A model generated the notes under the pieces. That model had not been told where the DNA came from. It saw nothing but the letters and a program-made list of their open reading frames with translations, and ran no database searches. The translations under genes and the position numbers were made by a program. Shown one piece after another: positions 54,372 through 62,671 of a stretch of 64,000 nucleotides of DNA (position 1 is the first letter of the stretch; every line of letters begins with the position of its first letter). Source of the DNA: JAJFJD01 sp965228695 (GTDB taxonomy: Bacteria; Pseudomonadota; Alphaproteobacteria; UBA8366); assembly GCA_965228695.1 (NCBI GenBank), contig CBDDIB010000002.1:310001-374000 (forward strand). Reading direction: 5' to 3'.

Positions 54372-55240
54372 CGGGTCGGGACCGGCGTGTCCCCGCCATA
54401 GTCGTAGAAGCCGCGGCCCGCTTTGCGGCCGAGCCAACCCGCCTCGACATATTTCACCAGCAACGGGCAGGGCCGGTATTTCGAATCCGCCAGCCCGTCA
54501 TACAGCACCTGCATGATCGACAGGCAGGTGTCCAAGCCAATGAAGTCGGCCAGTTCGAGCGGCCCCATCGGGTGGTTCGCGCCGAGCCGCATCGCCTTGT
54601 CGATCGCCTCGACGCCGCCGACGCCTTCGTACAGCGTATAGACCGCCTCGTTGATCATCGGCAGCAGGATACGGTTGACGATGAAGGCCGGGAAATCCTC
54701 GGCCACCGCCACGTCCTTGCCGAGGGTCTCGGCCAGCGTCTTGATCGCTTGGAAGGTTTCCTCGTCGGTCGCCAGCCCGCGGATCAGCTCGACCAGCTTC
54801 ATCACCGGCACCGGCAGCATGAAATGCATGCCGATGAAGCGTTCCGGCCGGTCGGTCGACGCGGCGAGCCGGGTGATCGAGATCGACGAAGTGTTGCTGG
54901 CCAGCAGGGCGTCATCCTTGAGATGCGGGATGAGCTGCTCGAATACCTTGCGCTTGATCTCTTCGTTTTCGGTCGCCGCCTCGATGACGAAATCGCAGCC
55001 GCCGAACAACGCATAGTCGGTGCCCATCTCGATCCGGCCGAGCGCCGCCGCCTTGTCGTCCCCGCTCAACAGCGAGCGTTTGACCTGGCGGTCCATGTTC
55101 TTGTCGATGGTCGCCAGCGCGGCATCGAGCTGGTCTTGCGACAGGTCGACGAGCTTCACGTCGAACCCGGATGCGGCGCAGACATGGGCAATGCCATTGC
55201 CCATCTGCCCGGCGCCGATGACGCCGATGGTCTTAATCAT
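54368..55240 (-). CDS. hbd: 3-hydroxybutyryl-CoA dehydrogenase
   Basis: 290 residues. NAD site GVIGAGQMGNGIAHVCA (6-22), catalytic region GMHFMLPVPVMKLVELI with the His near 138, ASNTSSISIT near 115, and FPAFIVNRILLPMINEA near 185. It interconverts acetoacetyl-CoA and 3-hydroxybutyryl-CoA. It lies 35 bases downstream of etfA in the same direction. Shorter than the other dehydrogenase in the window and clearly of the Hbd/PaaH group. Confidence 0.93.
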   Translation of the reverse strand: MIKTIGVIGAGQMGNGIAHVCAASGFDVKLVDLSQDQLDAALATIDKNMDRQVKRSLLSGDDKAAALGRIEMGTDYALFGGCDFVIEAATENEEIKRKVFEQLIPHLKDDALLASNTSSISITRLAASTDRPERFIGMHFMLPVPVMKLVELIRGLATDEETFQAIKTLAETLGKDVAVAEDFPAFIVNRILLPMINEAVYTLYEGVGGVEAIDKAMRLGANHPMGPLELADFIGLDTCLSIMQVLYDGLADSKYRPCPLLVKYVEAGWLGRKAGRGFYDYGGDTPVPTR

Positions 55241-55275
55241 AGCCCTACTCCCAACGTGCTCTTGCGGCGAGACGC

Positions 55276-56217
55276 CTACAGCACTTTATCGAGTTCCTCT
55301 TCCAGTTCAGGCACGATCGTGAAGAGGTCCCCCACGATACCGTAATCCGCCACCTGGAAGATGGGCGCTTCCTCATCCTTGTTTATCGCGACGATGACTT
55401 TGCTGTCCTTCATGCCGGCCAGATGCTGGATAGCACCCGAAATGCCGACCGCGATGTATAGTTCCGGCGCTACGATCTTGCCGGTTTGGCCAACTTGGTA
55501 GTCGTTCGGCACGAAGCCGGCGTCGACCGCCGCCCGCGATGCCCCGACCGCGGCGCCGATCTTGTCGGCGACCTTTTCGAGCATGGCGAAATTCTCGCCG
55601 TTCTGCATGCCGCGGCCGCCGGAAATGACCACCCGCGCCGCCGTCAGCTCGGGCCGCTCGGACTTGGAGATTTCCGAGCCGACATAGCTGGTAAGACCCG
55701 CATCGCCGGCCGCATCGACCGCCTCGACCGCGCCGGAACCGCCCTCGGCCGCCACGGCGTCGAACCCGGTGGTCCGCACGGTGATGATCTTGACCGCGTC
55801 CGAAGACTGGACGGTCGCGATCGCGTTACCCGCATAGATCGGCCGCTCGAAGGTGTCGTCGGACTCGACGGCGGTGATGTCGGAAATCTGCTGCACGTCG
55901 AGCATGGCGGCAACGCGCGGCATCAGGTTCTTGCCGAAGGTATCGGCCGGCGCCAGCACGTGCGAATAGTCGCCCGCCAGCTTGACGATCAACGGCGCCA
56001 GATTTTCGGCGATCGCGTTGGCGTATTCCGCGCTTTGCGCGACCAGCACCTTGGCGACACCGTCCACCTTGGAGGCGGCCTCGGCCACGCCGTCGCAATT
56101 CTCGCCCGCGACGAGCACATGGACATCGCCGGAGATCGCGTTTGCGGCGGCGACGGTGTTGAGCGTCGCGCCCTTCAGTTCCGAATTATCGTGTTCGGCA
56201 ACGACCAGACTCGTCAT
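55276..56217 (-). CDS. etfA: Electron transfer flavoprotein alpha subunit
   Basis: 313 residues. The FAD-binding C-terminal domain has VISGGRGMQNGENF near 200 and VGQTGKIVAPELYIAVGISGAIQHLAGMKDSK near 245, both diagnostic. Together with EtfB it takes electrons from acyl-CoA dehydrogenases and passes them to ETF-quinone oxidoreductase. Its start overlaps the etfB stop (ATGA). Confidence 0.96.
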   Translation of the reverse strand: MTSLVVAEHDNSELKGATLNTVAAANAISGDVHVLVAGENCDGVAEAASKVDGVAKVLVAQSAEYANAIAENLAPLIVKLAGDYSHVLAPADTFGKNLMPRVAAMLDVQQISDITAVESDDTFERPIYAGNAIATVQSSDAVKIITVRTTGFDAVAAEGGSGAVEAVDAAGDAGLTSYVGSEISKSERPELTAARVVISGGRGMQNGENFAMLEKVADKIGAAVGASRAAVDAGFVPNDYQVGQTGKIVAPELYIAVGISGAIQHLAGMKDSKVIVAINKDEEAPIFQVADYGIVGDLFTIVPELEEELDKVL

Positions 56218-56969
56218 GTTCCGATCACCTTCGCTTCGTTCTTCAATTTATCGACCAATTCGGCGACCGTCTCGACCTTCACGCCCGCTTCGCGCTTGGG
56301 CGGGTCGACGACCTTAAGCGTCGCCAGCCGGGGGCTGATGTCGACGCCCACTTCGTCCGGGGTCAGCGTGTCAATCGGCTTCTTCTTCGCCTTCATGATG
56401 TTCGGCAGCGAGGCGTAGCGCGGCTCGTTGAGGCGCAGATCGACCGTGACGATGGCCGGCAGCGAAATCTTGATGGTTTCCAGCCCGCCGTCGATTTCGC
56501 GCGTGACCTGCGCGCCGCCGTCGCCGAGTTCGATCTCGGAGGCGAAGGTCGCCTGGCTCCACCCCAGCAGGGCGGCCAGCATCTGACCGGTCTGGTTGGA
56601 GTCATCGTCGATCGCCTGCTTGCCCGCGATTACCAGATCGGGGCTTTCGCGTTCGACCAATGCTTTCAGAATCTTAGCGACCGCCAGCGGCTCGACCTCT
56701 TCATCGGTCTGCACCAGGATGCCGCGGTCGGCGCCCATGGCAAGGGCCGTGCGGATGGTTTCCTGGGACTGTTGCGACCCGATCGATACTGCGATCACTT
56801 CGCTTGCGGTGCCCGCTTCCTTCATGCGGACGGCTTCCTCGACGGAAATTTCGTCGAACGGGTTCATCGACATCTTAACGTTGGCGGTTTCCACGCCGGT
56901 CTGATCCGCCTTGACGCGGATTTTCACGTTGTAGTCGATAACGCGTTTGACGGGGACGAGAACCTTCAT
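56214..56969 (-). CDS. etfB: Electron transfer flavoprotein beta subunit
   Basis: 251 residues from the ATG at 56969; a GTG three codons earlier is less likely. It opens MKVLVPVKRVIDYNVKIRVK, typical of EtfB, and has NPFDEISVEEAVRMKEAG near 37, the AMP-binding region VIAGKQAIDDDSNQTGQMLA near 115 and the LPAIVTVDLRLNEPRYASLPNIMKAKKK recognition loop near 180 that contacts dehydrogenases. First gene of etfB-etfA-hbd. Confidence 0.96.
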   Translation of the reverse strand: MKVLVPVKRVIDYNVKIRVKADQTGVETANVKMSMNPFDEISVEEAVRMKEAGTASEVIAVSIGSQQSQETIRTALAMGADRGILVQTDEEVEPLAVAKILKALVERESPDLVIAGKQAIDDDSNQTGQMLAALLGWSQATFASEIELGDGGAQVTREIDGGLETIKISLPAIVTVDLRLNEPRYASLPNIMKAKKKPIDTLTPDEVGVDISPRLATLKVVDPPKREAGVKVETVAELVDKLKNEAKVIGT

Positions 56970-57118
56970 CGCGCTCACTTCTCCCCTAGGCTTTTCGGAA
57001 CTGGATTGAACCTGGAATTAGATTGACATTACGTGCGGCCCCGGCACGCTGCAGTGCAACATCGCAGTGCACAAAGGCTCGCTTTCGCGCGGAAACATAG
57101 GCGCAAGCGTCCGTCAGG

Positions 57119-57928
57119 TCAAACCGGGTCCCGCCGTGCGCCGATGTCGGGGAAACCAACAACCCGGTTCCGCAGGGCATGGGTCCGGCTGACCTCGCCG
57201 AGCGGCGCTAAATCCCAGTTCCACTGGGTTCCCCCGTCGGGCAATTCCGCGCCGTAGAGCGCATCATGACGCTGTACCACCGCGCCGTCCTTATCGAGGG
57301 CCGCGCGCTCCATCTCGGTGATCAGGCAGACGACCGCGTCGAACCGCCGCAGGTAGGCCAGATGGGCCTCGATCACCGCGCGGCAGAAGTCTTCGAGTGG
57401 ATCGCCATCCAACCGCGTCCGGCGCTGCAGTGCAGCAGCGGGGAAGATCGACAACTGCCCCAACAGATTTGCCGAAACGACGAGATCGACCTCCGGCCGG
57501 TCCAGAAACACCGTTGACTCGGGCACCGGATCGCCCTGCCAACCGGACGACACCCGGAAATCGAAGTCGGCCGCCATGCCGGTCACGTCCTCTTCCAGCA
57601 GGGTCACATTGGCGAATTCGGCGGCTTTGCGTCGGGCGGCGCGCAGATGGACCACGTCGACCAGCACCACATGCTCGAACTGCCGCGACAGATCGGCTAT
57701 GGGAATGTCGAGCAAGAGCCCCGAACCCAGAATCAACGCCGAATTGCGTCGCGGGCACCGGTCGATGGCCGCGCGGATGACCGCCTGCGACTGCTCCAGA
57801 TGCGGCGTCCAGGCGCCCGCCAGGCGTTTCTGCCGGGCGCCGATCGCGATCGCTTCCTTCAGATAGCCCAACTTGCGCGCATATTTCGGGCAGGGCGTGG
57901 TGAGATATTCGAGAAGTTCGAGGATCAC
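57119..57928 (-). CDS. Putative SAM-methyltransferase-fold protein, unknown function
   Basis: 269 residues. The central part has a Rossmann-like order: ALILGSGLLLDIPIADL, an acidic strand end in VVLVDVVHL, and VDLVVSANLLGQLSIFP, as in class I methyltransferases. The glycine-rich loop is GSGLLLD, not the standard DxGxGxG, so SAM binding is uncertain. No named family is recognised. The start is a GTG at 57928. It sits between etfB and the cobalamin adenosyltransferase, a neighbourhood I have seen conserved in Rhodospirillales, so it may be tied to that metabolism. Confidence 0.6.
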   Translation of the reverse strand: MILELLEYLTTPCPKYARKLGYLKEAIAIGARQKRLAGAWTPHLEQSQAVIRAAIDRCPRRNSALILGSGLLLDIPIADLSRQFEHVVLVDVVHLRAARRKAAEFANVTLLEEDVTGMAADFDFRVSSGWQGDPVPESTVFLDRPEVDLVVSANLLGQLSIFPAAALQRRTRLDGDPLEDFCRAVIEAHLAYLRRFDAVVCLITEMERAALDKDGAVVQRHDALYGAELPDGGTQWNWDLAPLGEVSRTHALRNRVVGFPDIGARRDPV

Positions 57929-57954
57929 CTTGGTGTCACCGTGGGATCACGGGC

Positions 57955-58542
57955 TTAGCGGTTCGCGCCCGGCACCCAGAGGACATCGTCCGCCCCGCCG
58001 TTGTTGGCGTTCCGAGCCATGACGAACAACAGGTCCGACAGCCGGTTAAAGTAGACTATCACGGCCGGGTTGACGCTCTCGGCGGCGCTCAATTCCGTTA
58101 CCAGGCGTTCCGCCCGCCGCGCCACCGTGCGGGCGTTGTGCAGATGCGCCGCCACCATCGTGCCGCCCGGCAGGATGAAGCTGGTCAACGCGTCGAGCCG
58201 CTCGTTGATCGCGTCGATTTCGGTTTCCAGCCGCGCCGCCTGCTCGGCGGTGATCCGCAGCGCGCCGTCGCCTTTGCGGCCGTCTTCCGGCGTGCAGAGG
58301 TCCGCGCCCACATCGAACAAATCGTTCTGCACCCGCGACAGGATAGCGTCCGCGCGCTGCAAGGCGTCGGAGGGATTGGCCCGCGCGATTTCCGCGCGCG
58401 CGATGCCGAGCACCGCGTTCGCTTCATCGACGGTGCCATAGGCGGCCACGCGCAGGTCATGTTTCGCGACCCGGCTGCCATCGCCCAGGGATGTCTCGCC
58501 CGTGTCGCCGCCGCCGGTATAGATCCGCGTAAGCTGGACCAT
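57955..58542 (-). CDS. Cobalamin adenosyltransferase (PduO type)
   Basis: 195 residues. The N-terminus TRIYTGGGDTGETSLGDGSRV is the ATP-binding motif of PduO-type enzymes, followed by AAYGTVDEANAVLG, and the C-terminus has NRLSDLLFVMARNAN. It adds the adenosyl group to cob(I)alamin, giving the cofactor needed by the class II ribonucleotide reductase in this window and by ethylmalonyl- and methylmalonyl-CoA mutases. It shares a TGATG junction with the HIG1 protein gene. Confidence 0.93.
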   Translation of the reverse strand: MVQLTRIYTGGGDTGETSLGDGSRVAKHDLRVAAYGTVDEANAVLGIARAEIARANPSDALQRADAILSRVQNDLFDVGADLCTPEDGRKGDGALRITAEQAARLETEIDAINERLDALTSFILPGGTMVAAHLHNARTVARRAERLVTELSAAESVNPAVIVYFNRLSDLLFVMARNANNGGADDVLWVPGANR

Positions 58543-58742
58543 CAGGTCTTGCCCAGCACGACCATCAGGATGGCGAACAGCAGCAGCGCCACCGCCTGGC
58601 AGATGATCCGGGCACGCATCAGCTTGTTCGAATAGCGGCGGTTGAACTCACCGCCGCGCGCCATGCCGACCACGCCGAACAGCAACACGCCGACCGTGGC
58701 GATCATGGCGATCACGAGAAGAACTACGATGAATCCGGTCAT
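58542..58742 (-). CDS. HIG1-type twin-transmembrane protein
   Basis: 66 residues: TM1 (MTGFIVVLLVIAMIATVGVLLFGV), the short loop ARGGEFNRRYSNKLMRARI, and TM2 (CQAVALLLFAILMVVLG). The FNRRYSNKLMRARI loop is the hallmark of the HIG1/twin-TM family, related to mitochondrial respiratory-supercomplex factors. The ATG at 58742 is chosen because the upstream frame reads through repeat sequence. It is too short for most gene finders but ends in a TGATG junction with the adenosyltransferase gene. Confidence 0.85.
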   Translation of the reverse strand: MTGFIVVLLVIAMIATVGVLLFGVVGMARGGEFNRRYSNKLMRARIICQAVALLLFAILMVVLGKT

Positions 58743-58800
58743 GGCTATGGATATAGAACCTTTTGCCGCCGCTGCACAGGGGCAACCTGGGTGGATCGTC

Positions 58801-58834
58801 CCTCCGCATGCTTGGACAAGCTCAGCATGAGGGG
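58801..58834. repeat. Short intergenic palindrome
   Basis: CATGCT (58807-58812) pairs with AGCATG (58824-58829), and flanking CCTC and GGGG extend the stem across one mismatch. Elements of this form, with a central GACAAGCTC, are a common intergenic repeat in GC-rich proteobacteria. It lies upstream of the HIG1 gene. Confidence 0.6.
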
Positions 58835-58890
58835 GGATATTCAAATTGATGTCATCACCGTGAAAATGGGGATCCATATGCACCGAAGTT

Positions 58891-58917
58891 TGGATTCCGC
58901 TGGTTCACGGGAATGAC
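58891..58917. repeat. Decayed copy of the REP unit
   Basis: TGGATTCC, then a diverged centre, then CGGGAATGAC. This matches both ends of the arm at 12013-12038 but with a broken central stem. It stands alone, as a single unit, so it is probably a relic. Confidence 0.6.
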
Positions 58918-58983
58918 GAGCGAAACCGAGCGCAATCACCCCTTACACGCATCCTAAAGCTTGCCGAAGGACGAAAGGCGCCC

Positions 58984-59619
58984 TTACGGGTTGCGCCGCG
59001 CCAATGCCAACCCCAAGCCGGTCCCGATCAGCAACGTGCCGGTGATGCCGTTGCGGACCCGCGTCCGGCGCGCGTCCAACACGCGCCCGCGCAACCGCCC
59101 CGCCAGCAGCGCATAGCCGCTGTCGATGACGACCGCGATCGCCACGAAAGCCACGCTCATCGCCGCGAGCTGCGGCCCGACCGGCAGGGCCGTATCCAGG
59201 AACTGCGGGAAGAAGGCGATATAGAATAGGATCGTCTTGGGGTTGGTGATGGCGACGATCAGCCCTTGCAGAAAGACGCCGCGCGCCCTTGGCGCGGGCA
59301 GTGAGTCCGGGGCCGCGGCCGACTGCAGCGCCGCCCGCCAATGCCGCGCGCCGAGATAGACGAGATAGGCGACACCGGCCCAACGCACCCACTCGAATAT
59401 ATCGGCGACCAATGTCAGCATGGTCGAGAGGCCGAGCGCCCCCGCGACGACCAACAGGGCGTTGCCGACGCTCGAACCCGCCACCGTGGCGAGACCGGTG
59501 CGCGCCCCGTGACCCAAACTGTTGGCGACGACCAGGGTCACGATCGGACCCGGCATGAGGATCAACGCGACGGTCGCGACGAGATAGGCCGCGAACAAAT
59601 CGCCGTTTAGGAATTCCAT
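58984..59619 (-). CDS. LysE-family amino acid exporter
   Basis: 211 residues, six membrane segments. LMPGPIVTLVVANSLGHGARTGLATVAG near the start and AITNPKTILFYIAFFPQFLD near 125 are the standard LysE/RhtB motifs. The family exports basic or neutral amino acids or analogues; the substrate here is unknown. It is 11 bases from the long acyl-CoA dehydrogenase gene on the same strand but is unlikely to share its role. Confidence 0.88.
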   Translation of the reverse strand: MEFLNGDLFAAYLVATVALILMPGPIVTLVVANSLGHGARTGLATVAGSSVGNALLVVAGALGLSTMLTLVADIFEWVRWAGVAYLVYLGARHWRAALQSAAAPDSLPAPRARGVFLQGLIVAITNPKTILFYIAFFPQFLDTALPVGPQLAAMSVAFVAIAVVIDSGYALLAGRLRGRVLDARRTRVRNGITGTLLIGTGLGLALARRNP

Positions 59620-59630
59620 GCCCCTGCGTC

Positions 59631-61310
59631 CTAGTTCCGGTTGCCCAGCAATCCCCGGACGATGACGTTCGCTTGAATCTCCGCCGTGCCTTCGAAGATA
59701 TTCAGTATCCGCGCATCGCAGAGGACGCGGGAAATCGGGTATTCCTCGGCATAGCCGTTGCCGCCGTGAATCTGCACCGCGTTGTCGGCATTCGACCAGG
59801 CGGTGCGGGCGGCGAGCAGCTTGGCCATCCCCGCCTCAACGTCGCAGCGCCGATCCGAGTCCTTCTGCCGCGCGGCGAAATAGCTGAGCTGGCGCGAGAT
59901 CATCGTTTCCACCGCCATCCAGGCGATCTTGCCGGAAATGCGCGGGAACTCGGCGAGCGGCTTGCGGAACTGAATGCGCTCCTTGGCGTAGGTCAGCGCC
60001 AGTTCAAGCGCGTTCTGCGCGACCCCCACCGCGCGGGCGGCGGTCTGGATACGCGCCGATTCGAAGGTCGCCATGAGCTGCTTGAACCCGTCGCCTTCGG
60101 CCTCGCCCAGCAGATTCTCCGCCGCGACCGCGAAGCCGTCGAAGCCGATCTCGTATTCCTTCATGCCGCGATAGCCGAGGACGCGGATTTCGCCGCCGGA
60201 CATGCCTTCGGCCGGAAAGGGGTCGGCGTCGGTGCCGCGCGGTTTCTCGGCCAGGAACATCGACAGGCCGCGATAGCCCGGCTCGTCCGGATTGGTGCGC
60301 GCCAGCAGGGTCATCAGGTCGCTGCGCGCGCCATGGGTGATCCAGGTCTTGTTGCCGTGGATGCGGTAGACGTCGCCGTCACGCTCGGCGCGGGTCCGCA
60401 GGCTGCCCAGGTCCGATCCGGTGTTCGGTTCGGTGAACACCGCCGTCGGCAGAATTTCACCCGAGGCGATGCGCGGCAGCCATTTCTGTTTCTGCGCCTC
60501 GGTCCCGCCGAGACGGATCAGTTCGGCGGCGATTTCCGACCGGGTGCCCAGCGATCCGACGCCGATGTAACCGCGGCTCAATTCCTCGGTCACCACGCAC
60601 ATCGCCATCTTGCCGAGACCAAGCCCGCCGAATTCCTCGGGCACGGTCAGGCCGAATACGCCGAGTTCGGACAGTTCCTCGACCAACGGCAGCGGAATCA
60701 ACTCGTCCGCGACATGCCATTCGTGGCAATGCGGCGCGATCTTCTCGTCGGCGAACCGGCTGAACTGGTCCTGCATCAGGCTCAGCGTCTCGTCGTCGAA
60801 GGCCGGGTCGGCGAAACCTTCCTCGGCGATCAGTTGGCAGAGCCGGTGCCGTGCCGCCGGCGTGTTGCCGGATTGCGCCAGCCGCCCGACCGCCTTCGTC
60901 AGGAAGGACGCAACCGCGTCGGCAGGCACATTCAGATCGACGAGCCGGAATACCTCGCCCTGGCTCATCGAAATGCCGCCGATAATCTGCCGGGAATACT
61001 CGCCGAAAGCCGCCTGCAGCATCAGCGCCTCGCGTTCGCCGAATTTGCCGGCTTCATCCGTGCGCATCGCCCAATCGAGCATCTGACGCAGCGCTTCGAC
61101 ATAGGTCGATAGCCACGCGTATCCATGCGCCGCGAACTGATCCGACTCCAGCAACGCGCCGTCGACCCGGCCTTCCGGCACAACGCGGCCGATCATCGCC
61201 CGCTGCGCCCGGCCCAGCAGCGAGTCGGCGGCGGCCAGCGCTTCCTGGCACGACGGGAGCAGGTTATCCAGCAACGGCGTTTCGTCCACCACGGTCGCGG
61301 GTTCTGACAT
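59631..61310 (-). CDS. mcd: Long acyl-CoA dehydrogenase, probable methylsuccinyl-CoA dehydrogenase
   Basis: 559 residues. The C-terminal 390 are a normal acyl-CoA dehydrogenase: VPEEFGGLGLG, PNTGSDLGSL, KTWITHGARSDL, and the catalytic Glu in NIFEGTAEIQ. The first 170 residues are an added helical domain (QFAAHGYAWLSTYVEALRQML). This length and extension match (2S)-methylsuccinyl-CoA dehydrogenase of the ethylmalonyl-CoA pathway, and the nearby hbd, etfAB and cobalamin adenosyltransferase genes fit that reading. The ATG at 61310 follows GGAGAAAAAAAA. The assignment is by architecture and context; no ccr or ecm gene is in the window. Confidence 0.75.
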   Translation of the reverse strand: MSEPATVVDETPLLDNLLPSCQEALAAADSLLGRAQRAMIGRVVPEGRVDGALLESDQFAAHGYAWLSTYVEALRQMLDWAMRTDEAGKFGEREALMLQAAFGEYSRQIIGGISMSQGEVFRLVDLNVPADAVASFLTKAVGRLAQSGNTPAARHRLCQLIAEEGFADPAFDDETLSLMQDQFSRFADEKIAPHCHEWHVADELIPLPLVEELSELGVFGLTVPEEFGGLGLGKMAMCVVTEELSRGYIGVGSLGTRSEIAAELIRLGGTEAQKQKWLPRIASGEILPTAVFTEPNTGSDLGSLRTRAERDGDVYRIHGNKTWITHGARSDLMTLLARTNPDEPGYRGLSMFLAEKPRGTDADPFPAEGMSGGEIRVLGYRGMKEYEIGFDGFAVAAENLLGEAEGDGFKQLMATFESARIQTAARAVGVAQNALELALTYAKERIQFRKPLAEFPRISGKIAWMAVETMISRQLSYFAARQKDSDRRCDVEAGMAKLLAARTAWSNADNAVQIHGGNGYAEEYPISRVLCDARILNIFEGTAEIQANVIVRGLLGNRN

Positions 61311-61457
61311 TTTTTTTCTCCTTGGCCCCGGAATGCATTCACAAAAGTATGCCTTCACAAGCTTGTGTGCGCGGCCCGGATCGTTGGTTCTTGAAGAGGG
61401 TGCCCAAGCACCCGATCCTTATGAAACCTAAGCATGTCCTGTCAAAAGGAAAGTCGC

Positions 61458-62138
61458 ATGATGCATCGCTCCACACGCCGTCTCGTAAGCCGCCGCCCCG
61501 TAAGCCGACGATGGGCTCTCGCCGGCGCCGCCGGCACGCTCTTGCTGCCGGGCACCGCGCTCCATGCCGCATGGCCGGTCGCCACGCCGCACCAGACCGA
61601 GGGCCCGTTCTACCCCACCGGCGCGGCGTTGCCGGCCGACCGCGATGCCGACCTGTTGACGCTTCGCGGCCGCCCGGGACGGCCGGACGGGGAGACGATC
61701 TACGTGAAAGGCCGGGTGCTGACGGTCGACGGCAAGCCCGTCCCCGGCGCCGACGTACAGATCTGGCAGGCCAACGCCAAGGGCGTCTACAACCATCCCC
61801 GCGACGGCAGCGACCCGTCGTTCCAAGGCTTCGGAACGGTCGTGACCGATGCCGCCGGCCGGTACCGCTTCCGCACCCTGAGGCCGGCGGGGTACGGGTC
61901 GATGTTTTTCCGGCGGCCGCCGCATATCCATTTCAAGGTGCTGATTCGAAACGAACCGGTCCTGACGACACAGATGTATTTCGCGGACGGCGACGGGAAC
62001 GATCGCGATAGCATCCTAAACGGCGTGGACGATGCCGCGGCGCGGGCATCCTTGATCGTACCGTTCAGGCCGTCCCCCGATATCGAACCGGAAAGCCGGT
62101 CCGGCACCTTCAATATCGTCATCGCCGCACCCGCATAG
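61458..62138 (+). CDS. Tat-exported intradiol ring-cleavage dioxygenase
   Basis: 226 residues. A twin-arginine signal (SRRWALAGAAGTLLLPG, ending at LHA-A) precedes a protocatechuate 3,4-dioxygenase-like domain: VYNHPRDG with Tyr as iron ligand, RPAGYG with a second Tyr, and PPHIHFKV with the two His ligands. A ferric Tyr2His2 site is therefore present. Such enzymes cleave catechols between the hydroxyls; the export signal makes this a secreted or periplasmic form. The ATG at 61458 follows AAAAGGAAAGTCGC; a second ATG comes right after it. Confidence 0.85.
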   Translation: MMHRSTRRLVSRRPVSRRWALAGAAGTLLLPGTALHAAWPVATPHQTEGPFYPTGAALPADRDADLLTLRGRPGRPDGETIYVKGRVLTVDGKPVPGADVQIWQANAKGVYNHPRDGSDPSFQGFGTVVTDAAGRYRFRTLRPAGYGSMFFRRPPHIHFKVLIRNEPVLTTQMYFADGDGNDRDSILNGVDDAAARASLIVPFRPSPDIEPESRSGTFNIVIAAPA

Positions 62139-62195
62139 GCAAGCAACTGGCGGATTTTCAATGATGTCGTAAGGCCCGTGGACCGGGCCGGGCGG

Positions 62196-62456
62196 CTAGC
62201 GCCCCTTCGGACGTCCGCGGGGTTTGCGGCCGGTGCGGCCCGTCGATTCGCGCGGCGTGGCGTCCCGGGGGCCATTGAACGGCAGGACGTTGTCTTCCCG
62301 CTGGACCGGCTGTTCCGCGTTCACCGCGATCCATTCCGCCAACAGTTCGGCGACCGCCTCTTCACGCTGCTCGATCGGCGTAAAGGCGGAGGAGCCGCTG
62401 TGCTGCATCCGTGCCGAACAGGCCGGACGACGCTGATAAATCCAAAGATTAAACAC
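62196..62456 (-). CDS. Small protein with C-terminal AT-hook motif
   Basis: 86 residues from a GTG at 62456, chosen for the good site AGAGG seven bases upstream; a TTG at 62492 is less convincing. It begins VFNLWIYQRRPACSARMQ, continues with an acidic helix EEAVAELLAEWIAVN, and ends GRTGRKPRGRPKGR. The core PRGRPKG with flanking basic residues is the canonical AT-hook, which binds the minor groove of AT-rich DNA. No family is recognised for the rest. It is convergent with the intradiol dioxygenase gene. Its frame is GC-rich coding-like, but the evidence is modest. Confidence 0.55.
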   Translation of the reverse strand: MFNLWIYQRRPACSARMQHSGSSAFTPIEQREEAVAELLAEWIAVNAEQPVQREDNVLPFNGPRDATPRESTGRTGRKPRGRPKGR

Positions 62457-62671
62457 CGGATACCTCTGTCGCCATGCTTTCCTCCCGTTCAATCACTGTA
62501 ATTCGTGTCCGCTGACGGTCAAGCATGAAACAGGATGGCCCATAATCCGATCTATCGGCATCGTACTTTTGGGCAGCCATACCCCCGCTATTCGTGTTAG
62601 TGCATTAGGGATAGCCTGCCGGCCCGGTTCCGGGTTCCGACCCCCAGCTTAAATTCAGGGATTACAGTAGT

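Noticed and set aside
59673..61112. A 479-codon open frame on the plus strand
   Set aside because: Antisense to the acyl-CoA dehydrogenase gene; composition is out-of-frame type.
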